From Gordionus sp. m RMFG-2023 (lineage: Eukaryota; Nematomorpha; Gordioida; Chordodea; Parachordodidae), in the NCBI RefSeq assembly GCF_954871325.1, contig NC_088777.1:49763366-49827365 (forward strand): a stretch of DNA of 64,000 nt, in the 5' to 3' direction. The notes under the pieces were generated by a model. That model was given only the letters and a program-made list of their open reading frames with translations. It was not told where the DNA came from and did not search any database. Both the position numbers and the translations under genes were made by a program. Of this stretch, positions 55,927-64,000 are shown piece after piece (the stretch's first letter is position 1; each line of letters begins with the position of its first letter).

Positions 55927-56405
55927 GCACCACTTTCCTCCCGCCATGGTAAACATACATTTATCTATTTGTTTATAAAACTCTTCATGTACCTACCTTG
56001 ATATAATTATCCAAAATATACTTAACTCACTAATCTTAATATTCTTAAATAGTAAGGCAGATTTATTTAAAAAAATATATCATATTTTTACTATATAAAC
56101 AAATTCAATATAGACCATAAACTTAAAATCTACCAATACCCCTCCCTATAATTTACATTTTACTTAATCGGGTACGGGCTTTTCTCTCTCTTCTTATTTC
56201 CCGTAGGCGTTTAAGCAAGTGGTTTCGCCTCTTGCGCGCACAGGTAACTGCAGCCTGCCCAAGAACTGTGGATGGGCTCATCTCATAGGTTACCCCCAAA
56301 TTTCTTAACCCAATTAGATGGGATGAGATAGTCCAAGCGTAGCTCTGCTGTTTCATATAGCGATAAAGGGTAATTGCGCTTATTATGACGTATGACGTAT
56401 GACGT
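55927..56405 (+). other. LINE 3' untranslated region and tandem-repeat tail
   Basis: About 450 bp follow the stop codon, including a less A/T-rich part at 56155-56370, and end in three copies of TATGACG (56384-56404). Short 3' tandem repeats instead of poly(A) are common in several LINE clades, so I take this as the end of the element. The - strand open frame at 56356-56153 is probably a shadow of this UTR. Confidence 0.5.
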
Positions 56406-56536
56406 ATTCAATATTTTATTGTATAAAAAATCTATTTTAAAAATAAATGTAATTTAACAATCACATAAAATATTAGTAATTCTCCAAAATAAAAGTATTT
56501 AAAAAAATATGACGATATTATCAAAATATAAATAAT

Positions 56537-58358
56537 CAGGCGCGTACGCAGCGGGCATGGGGACAAATCCCCCCCCCCCCCCCCCTCCAAAAGCCAAAAA
56601 ATGCAGATGCCGGATTATATTTTTCAAAAATATTATTGTTAATATTAATTTATATTTGTTAATATTTATTCTTATCTCATATATACATATATATATATAT
56701 TTTACTTATCACATTCATCTACTAAGTTATTTTATCAATCAATTTCGATTTCAAGTTTTCCTTGGCGTAATTTACCTATTATTTTCAAATTTTAGTGGCG
56801 TAATATTTATCTAAATTTCTAATAAAACAATAATTATCTCTGAAACTCCTTGTCCAACAGGGAGAAAATAATTGCAAGTCCAAGAGATCGAGTCTCCGCC
56901 ACAGTAACAGCTATTTTGGAGTTAGAAGAGCTGATTATTAATGCTATTACTGAAATATCACAATGGCTTGAAAGAAATATTTCCTCAGAAGCAAGAAAAT
57001 TGTTGGATTCAATACTTATTCCAAATTTTTTTTCTCATTAATACTTTTAAAAACATAACATTGACTTGATTAAGAAGATGAGAATAGCGGAGAACATTTT
57101 ATTAGAACTCAAGGAAATAGAGCTAGTGTTGTTGAAGAATTTCATATTTTATATGTTATTGTTGAGTCAAAAGCAGAGCTATACGTGTTAAATATTTGTC
57201 CCCCTCGACTTGCAGCAAGCAAGCTCATCATCAAAACATTAATATAAGATCAGTAGAAGAGTATTATAAAACAAATGTCCCCTCTCCCAACCTTTTTCAT
57301 ATGGTGATAGAAAAAAAATATAAATATTTGTTATATTTTTATCATGAAGATGTTAAAATATCTTATGATGCCTTATTAGCTGAATAACTATGATTAAAAG
57401 ATTAACTATGGTTGATACAGTCCCAAAAAATGCTATTGATGCTTTTTATTTCAAACACATTTTAGATTATACTCCCAATTATTAAAATGGTTATATATAT
57501 ATTAGCAGCTCTTTAGTAAACTAATGAGAGAACATTCACTTTTTTAAGAAGAATAACAGAGCCTTGCAGAGGTACCATTTGCAGGACCAGGCCCAGATTT
57601 TATTTTAAAAATTTTTTCCGGCCCGGGTTTTTTTTAAAAAAATTTTCAGGCCCGGCCCGGCTGGCTTAGCCCGAATTTTTTAAAATAAATTATATTTATT
57701 TTTGATATTTATAGCTAATAATGGCGATTTCAAATATTTGGTTTTAAAATATACAACTCGGCTCGGATATTTTTTCTTAAAAATTTTCAGGCCCAGCCCG
57801 GGTGTTTTTTAAAAAAAAAATTACGAGCCCGGCCCGGGTATATTTAAAAAAATTAAAATACGGTCCGGCTCAGGGGCCGGGCCTGCAAGTCTGTGAAAAA
57901 CATACCTATGAAATACAACATCTGAAAGTAGATTGAATGATTTGGATCTTTTGAATATTCATAGACATTTAACGCCAAGCAAGGATTGATAATTGAAAAA
58001 TTAGCTCAAAACATACAAAATACAATTATTCCTAAGAAACTTTTTGTGTATTAATTTATATTTACAACATTTAAATTTTTTATACTTTATATATTTTAAA
58101 AGCTCAAAAAATTCAAATTTCAATTTTGGGTCATTTAGGTGATTCATATCGTGGGTTATATTCACTTTATATTTTATGATTCACATTTAAATGCCGGTTT
58201 ATATATATAATTTTTTTAATTCACATTAGTTTAAAATTGTGTATTAGAAAAGTTATTAATCCTAATAAATTTATGCTTAGTATTTTTAATTAAAAATATT
58301 ATTTCTTAAAAAAATTTATTATCCCCCCCCCCAGACCAAATTCCTGCGTACGCGCCTG
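56537..58358. mobile_element. hAT transposon relic with perfect ends and 8-bp target duplication
   Basis: Terminal inverted repeats CAGGCGCGTACGCAG and CTGCGTACGCGCCTG; the flanks are TAAATAAT on both sides (56529-56536, 58359-58366). Such CAGGSGCGTAC ends belong to the hAT group related to the ZMYM/52-kDa-repressor type. Inside, a + strand frame at 56850-57041 (ATVTAILELEELIINAITEI) and 57211-57387 (SVEEYYKTNV, then FHMVIEKKYKYLLYF) resemble part of that transposase; the N-terminal zinc finger and the dimerisation end are missing. A C17 run lies just inside the left end and a C10 run just inside the right end. A GC-block element (57557-57895) is nested in it. Confidence 0.85.
57557..57895. 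mobile_element. GC-block hAT-type element nested in the hAT relic
   Basis: Left end CAGAGCCTTGCAGAGGTACC, right end GGCCTGCAAGTCTGTG. Long interior of GGCCCGGCCCGG blocks and A/T tracts, with GATTTCAAATATTTGGTTTT as at 48860. The flanking 8-mers do not match well, so its target duplication has decayed or the ends are slightly off. It is younger than its host element. Confidence 0.75.
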
Positions 58359-58397
58359 TAAATAATACACAGTACTTTGATAAAAATGGTATTAATT

Positions 58398-60225
58398 CAA
58401 AAGCGAACTGGGATACTAAAGGCCCCGTTGGAGATAGAAAGGCCCCATAGTTAGTAGGGGGGTAGGGGTGATATAATTGGTGCACCCTTTTGAAAATGAA
58501 TATTTATAACCAACGAAAACTATACAAATTGAGCAGTATATATCTTTAATTTCATAATTATTGATAGCAACTGAAAGTTAATTTCGTGGTACTTTATCTT
58601 CCATAAATACTTTATAATACAAACGCCATGTATTTAGTCTCGGGTCCAAAGGTTGGATTGGATGTTGCTGTAAAAAGGCAAGTTTTTATGGAATTGTTGC
58701 ATTTGAATTTAAATGAAATAAATTTGAATAGGTGAGATCCTTTTCTTTAAATTTGCTGCTTCTGTGCATGAAAAGCCAGATATTCGATTAGAATTTATAG
58801 ATGTAGGTATTTGTAATGTAGATAAAGATGAAGGTATTTGTATTGTAGGTAAAGATAAAGTTTCCTTTAAAGTTAGGGATAGAATAGAAATTCTATTATC
58901 ATTTGAAGGAAATGATATTGGAATATTTGGTGAAATTGTCCTATCATGTAAAGGTAAAGAAGAAGCTGGAGTCTCTGCGCATGTTAAATATGCTATTTTT
59001 GTAGTTTGAGCATGAGAAAAATCAGATATTATATTAGAACATGAGCCAAAATTTATAATGGGCGAAGATTATCGTAATAAACATAAAGATGGATGATTTT
59101 TTTTAAATGTGATTTATATGGACTTTATGATATGAACTAGAATGTCAGGCAACGTTGTATTATCATCTTTTTTGGAGCATAAAGGGGAGTCTGAAGAAAT
59201 TTCAAGATATGAAGATGTTTTTGATAAGTTTGTAATTGCTATATTGAAAAAAGACAACTTTTGCTGTTTTGGATTTTCACCAGCAATCTTAAGTTCTTAA
59301 CAAGATTTCTCATGAAGTTTTTCTGCTCCACTTTTATATTTTCTTTTTTTACTATATATTTTTATGCATGATAATATAAAAAAATATAAATTTTATTATA
59401 GAATTAGAATTAATATTTAATAAAATAGCTAATGTTGATGTTTTAAATATATTAGTTTCCGATATTTTATTCTTCCATTTTCACAATAGGAAATATAAAT
59501 AATGGATAAGTGTATACATAAAATATTAAGAAGTTAATCGTACTTAATTATTATACTCATCATACATTATAAAACATATAATAAAATATCCATATATATT
59601 ATCATTAGCAACTGACAAATATAATACATAATATGTAAATAAAATAGTACAATATATTAATCCTTTACAACAATGTTATGTTTATGATAAGATCATTAAT
59701 AATCAATAATTTAATGTATAGATTCCACTCTAGTTCAGAAAAATCCTTAAACATTTACATTGGATTATGTTTGTGAAACAAATATGGCTCATTTTAGCTG
59801 AGAAGGGGATTAATACTTATACTTAGTTCTGGGTTAGAATAGTTAATTTAACTCAAGATAAATAAATAAAATGATATGAATATGAAAAAATCATAAATTA
59901 TTTTTTTGGGGTTTGGTATTACTTGTGTTGTTTATTATTTTCATTTTGGTCTCAATAATAATTAATGTGTTTTCTATATATAAACATTTTTAATTAAAAT
60001 AATGAGTGAATAAATTTTTTTATAGTGATAATTCCACCAGATAAATATTTAATAATTATTTAAATTTTCTAATTAAAAAAAAATTGTATTAAAACATTAT
60101 TAAATTTTATGCCAATTTAATTTGAAAAAATTCTTTTTTCTTTACTAAAGAGACTTCCAAATTTAAAAAATCTCGAGCCCCCTTGGGAGATTTTCCCATT
60201 AGGCTTACTGACCAGTCCGCCCCTG
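58398..60225. mobile_element. Non-autonomous hAT-type element with perfect 8-bp target duplication
   Basis: The right end GACCAGTCCGCCCCTG is a classic hAT terminus; the left end CAAAAGCGAACTGGGATAC is its diverged partner. TATTAATT flanks both sides (58390-58397 and 60226-60233). No transposase motifs are seen inside. It contains an open frame at 58764-59009 and a coding-like stretch at 59140-59300 (YEDVFDKFVIAILKKDNFC) that I cannot assign. Confidence 0.8.
58764..59009 (+). CDS. Open frame inside the hAT-type element, unknown
   Basis: 81 codons: MHEKPDIRLEFIDVGICNV, then repeated-looking DKDEGICIVGKDK and RIEILLSFEGNDIGIFGEIV. No family recognised. The frame upstream and downstream carries further similar stretches interrupted by stops, so it may be a decayed internal gene of the element or captured host sequence. 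It may also be chance. Confidence 0.3.
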   Translation: MHEKPDIRLEFIDVGICNVDKDEGICIVGKDKVSFKVRDRIEILLSFEGNDIGIFGEIVLSCKGKEEAGVSAHVKYAIFVV

Positions 60226-60359
60226 TATTAATTGCATATAAGAGTTAATATAAAAATTCTGTAAATGTTATAACTAACAATTCATTTTACGAAAAAATTT
60301 GATTATAAATATTATATATTAAAACTAGTATAATATTGTAATTTTTTGATTTAATTTAT

Positions 60360-62290
60360 AAAGAGAGGTTAACTTTTTCAGAGATTTTGCTAGTTTATCT
60401 AGAATAACCTCCATATAAAAACGTTTTTCACCGGTGGTATTTCTTAAATAGGTTTTTAACCTTTGTAAAGTTAAAAAGACCTTTCATTAGTCAGGTACTA
60501 ATTGTTAAGGTAGCTAAAAAAATTTATTAGGCAGGAAATCTTAAGTGCATTTACACATGAAAGGGCCTGCAGAGCATTATTTAGTCTCAAAGAATATTCT
60601 ATTCTTTCAATAATTTTATAGCATAATTCGACATCACAAAGTGACTTATCATATGAGTCTACTAAATCATCAGCGTAAAACTCTGGGATTTTCTTAATAT
60701 CCTTTCGTGTTTCGTGTAATCAACAGTTTAGACTTTCCGGCAAAAGAAAATAAAAGCTTTTAAAAATAAAATTATGACTAATAAATCTTTCCTTCAATTG
60801 AAATAAAAATGTATCAATATCGGGAATAAAAATGTTTATTTTAAAAATCCTCAATCGTATGCATCAATATTTAGACGATTAGATTCTATGGAAACTATTC
60901 TAAATTTAAAATTTCAATCCCAAACATATTAGCAATCTCCTTTACTTTCTCATATATTTGATGAAATTTTTCATCCACATTCAATCTCATATTTGTTAAT
61001 ATTTCTACAATATCCTTTGCTCTATTCATAACCTCCCATAAATCCAAATCAATTTTTTGTTGCATTTCGATAAAATCATATGCATAATCAAATAAAAAAT
61101 AAACACATTGAATTGATATTAAAATTGTGGCTTTATAATAGCCTACAAAAGATTCTCAGCATCTGCTGATTCTTTTTCCTTGCTTGATATATAAAATTCC
61201 AGTGCTGCAATACAACATCATCTAGTTCAATAAAGAGTTTAACTAACTTTTGTCATTCAATGAATCTAGTCGGACAAAGATTTTTTAGTTTATTTTTTTG
61301 ATTCTTTGAGTCAATTTCATGATACGTTTTAAACAGCTCCCTCTTCTTTGGCGATGTGAAATAGTTACAGACCAAAGTTATTGTTTCTAAATTTTGTAAA
61401 ATATATTAGCATTATTAAAGATAATATACATTAAACATACATAATAATATTAAAAACTAATAAATTAAAATATTTTTACGTAAACTGTTTTTGATGTCCC
61501 GAATTTCACACGCCTCAGATATCATTAAATTTATTCAATGTAAACTACAGTGAACTGAACAAACTTAAAATTTCCTAACTCCAGATCAATAAATCTAATG
61601 GGTTACTCTATATTGGCCACGTCAGAAGTCTCATCAGCTAAAACATTAAAAAAAAGGTGCTGCTTTTACCTTTCTTGAAATTCCACCTAAAATGAATTTG
61701 TTGCATATTGAAATTATCTCATTTTGTATCGAAGGGCTTAGATAAGTCGCATTTTCTGGAGAGTTCAATAAAAAAATTTGTATATATTTCATTACTATCA
61801 CATAAGAGTTTTAATAACTCCTCTTTAAAATTTCCTTCATTGTTGTTGGAATAGATTGCTGTTAAGGGATCGGAGGATATTCTATGTGCCCTTAGTAATA
61901 GGCCCTGCCTTCCTAGCCAAATAATAACTTCAATAATTATCATTATCCTTTTTCTATCATTTCTAACTTGTCTCAATTTTTGTTCGTGTAAAACTTTGGA
62001 TATTGATATTTTTTTACAATTTATTATTGCTTTTTAAATTGTCAAATATTTCACATAAATTTACATGATATTTGTTTTGTAGATGAAAATTAAAATTTTT
62101 TAAGGCATCTTTCCACCTGGTATACCGGTACTTACCAATGTCTTAAGGTTTTGCAACCCTTTTCCAGCATATCTTGGCGAGATAATGACGCACATCTTAC
62201 AAAAAGCCCCTTGTTTATAACTGAGTAGGCAAGCCATTTATATTTTTTTTATCCATGTTAATTGGAATGTCAAATTTCTCATATTTAATT
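60360..62290 (-). pseudogene. Decayed autonomous hAT transposase (TTF-type zinc finger + hAT C-terminal domain)
   Basis: On the - strand in order: WLAYSVINKGLFVRC with later KNFNFHLQNKYH (TTF-type zinc finger remains, 62260-62070); an open frame 61976-61719 with WLGRQGLLLRAHR and NNNEGNFKEELLKLL (typical of 52-kDa-repressor/ZMYM-like hAT transposases); LADETSDVANIE (first catalytic Asp, about 61640-61605); DVELCYKIIERIEYSLR; and ERSFLTLQRLKTYLRNTTGE with KRFYMEVILDKLAK (dimerisation end, 60500-60370). Numerous stops and frame changes: inactive. Its own termini were not recognised; the element at 58398-60225 lies just beside it. Confidence 0.7.
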
Positions 62291-62299
62291 GACACCGGA

Positions 62300-64000
62300 A
62301 ATTTTACAGTTATTCCTAGGCTCCCAATATTAATGCACATTAATTTTTCATTGTTACGAAAATTTGCAAAAAAAATTTAATTAAATACATGATGATAACT
62401 TTTCTTTATTTAAATCACGTAATCAAAATATAAATATTTCCAAAATTTAAACACATATTTTCTTTTTATACAATCTCTGTAAATTGAAACGATTAAATAA
62501 TCAATCATTTTAAAGTTGCGCACACCCGACCTTGCCCGTTAATGTTCTAGCACGAGTTGGGGGAAATAAATTTTTACGAGCCGGGAATTGGATCCAAAGA
62601 TCGATCTTATTTACCACTCACATAATAGCATCTAATAAATTTATCCAGCAAAGAGACAACTTTAAAACCTCTACTCTTTTGCTTAGGTAAAGATGACGTT
62701 ATGAAGGATCAAAATTATAAATTTAAATTTTGGACCATAATATCTTGATAATTGGCATTATTATTGGAGCTTTAACTAGATTTGAGCTTAATACTTTATT
62801 AAGATCAATTTAAAATATACAGGTTCTAATCATAAACAAAAACAAAAACATAAACATAAAAATGAAAATAAAATTAAATGTAATTTAAAAGATGAAAATA
62901 AAAACTGAATTTAAGTTTAAGTGATAAAATAAATAAAAAAAATATTTTGCCCAAGTTGCCCAGCTCCGAATTTTCTTTACTCATTTCTTAACCGGTCCCC
63001 CTAGAAGTTAAATTTTACAAAAAGTGAGGCCCAACCCGCACCTTTTAAATTTTGAAGGCTTTTCTGGCCAGCACATTTTTATTTTTCCCTCTTTCATCTC
63101 TATTCAATTACTCTGTATTTCTTTAACAAGCGTGTTACATAATCAAATGTTGTGCATTCTTAATTGGATCAAATGATAAATAAATTGTTCAATTTTATCG
63201 CGAATTTGATATTTTATTCATAGATTTAAATATTTTAGTGTAGAAAGCTCTTAAAAAAATATATAAAAAAAATAAGGATATCGTGATTTATTTTCATATA
63301 ATAATCATAATCAAAAATTAATATATTAACCTTGAAATTAAAAAAAAATAAATATATATATCAAAATTCTGATGCCCACATAGGTCCACTAAAATTTTAA
63401 GAAAAATTAGAAGTCTTTAAGGTCTGGTCGGATTTTTATATATGAAAAACCCCAGAATGTTCATTTTTTAAAATTTTCTTATGTACGAATTTCTCGGTCT
63501 AACCCCGCCCGCTAAAACTTTTGCCCGGCCCATAAACCGGTTTTCGGATGGGCCCGAGTTGGGCTTTTCAGATCTCTTCAACAAATATTAATACCTAATA
63601 TCTGGATCTGAATTATAATAAAATAAATGAAATTCTCAATACATTTAGATAAGGTCAAAGATTATTTTTTTTAAAAATTTTTTTATTAAAACTTTAGCAA
63701 ATATTATTGATAAAAAAACAGCAATTTATTGGCTGGCTCGGTATATAATTAACCCTTAATTATTTTTTTTAAAAATTACTTTTACTTTATACAATAAAAA
63801 ATAACGCATAAACTTCCTATAATAAAAAAAAGCCATAAAAGTTATTAATATATAATAAACACACAAATTTATAATTATCAAACAGAGTAATAAAATTTAA
63901 CGATAATTAAAAGATCCGACAACATTATATATATACTAAAACATATCAAATATAGAGATAATTCAAGGTTAATATAATTAATTTATAAATATAAATCTTT
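62300..64000. other. A+T-rich stretch with a GC-block fragment, no gene recognised
   Basis: Short GC-block remnants occur at 62518-62590 (CACACCCGACCTTGCCCG) and 63480-63575 (GCCCGGCCCATAAACCGG, then GGGCCCGAGTTGGGC and TCAGATCTCT, like the family end). The rest is A/T-rich with no open frame of note. Confidence 0.55.

Noticed and set aside
56153-56356. 67-codon basic - strand open frame
   Set aside because: It falls in the probable 3' untranslated region of the LINE; a shadow frame is the simplest reading.
52217-56405. 5S-derived SINE joined to a LINE tail
   Set aside because: The 5S is on the opposite strand, ends with its own pol III terminator, and its downstream side points away from the LINE.

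Overview
This is a eukaryotic, very A+T-rich window made mostly of introns, intergenic DNA and transposable elements, with only two host protein genes I can name. Several things lean towards an animal or another early-branching opisthokont: a 5S rRNA close to the animal consensus as I recall it (52217-52334), a protein phosphatase 1 glycogen-targeting subunit with an RVxF motif and a CBM21 domain (30402-33113), three hairpins resembling the metazoan histone mRNA 3' stem-loop (2664-2780), and spliced genes with kilobase introns. I cannot name the species, and an early-diverging fungus with an expanded genome is not excluded.

Layout. 1-2600 holds a decayed MULE-like DNA transposase; its serine/proline-rich N-terminal part is duplicated head to head at the left edge. 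2790-6110 is A+T-rich repeat DNA, followed by a decayed tRNA-Leu-like sequence. About 6563-24242 is the C-terminal two thirds of a NUP107 (nuclear pore Y-complex) gene on the + strand: 14 small exons with compatible splice phases, whose introns are filled with short inverted-repeat elements and LINE fragments. 25950-26875 is a decayed hAT transposase, and 27270-27690 may be a very old relic of an LTR-type element. On the - strand, 33113-30402 is the PP1 regulatory subunit, probably in two exons. 33200-52200 is largely repeat DNA with two possible orphan exons. 52217-52334 is the 5S rRNA gene. 52993-55926 is an uninterrupted 977-codon LINE with endonuclease and reverse transcriptase, ending in a short tandem-repeat tail near 56405. 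56537-58358 and 58398-60225 are two hAT-type elements with perfect 8-bp target duplications, and 60360-62290 is a decayed autonomous hAT transposase on the - strand.

The repeat landscape is the most striking aspect. Two families recur every few kilobases: (i) a hAT-type family with termini starting CAGAGACCTGCAG and an interior of alternating GGCCCGG blocks and A/T tracts, and (ii) a palindromic family with ends GTGTTGTTAAAC / GTTTAACAACAC. They are nested in each other and in other transposons. Nested insertions, 8-bp duplications, the uninterrupted LINE and a local tandem duplication at 40229-40680 suggest repeated waves of transposition, at least one of them young. All homology statements come from recall and reading by eye; no alignment was computed.
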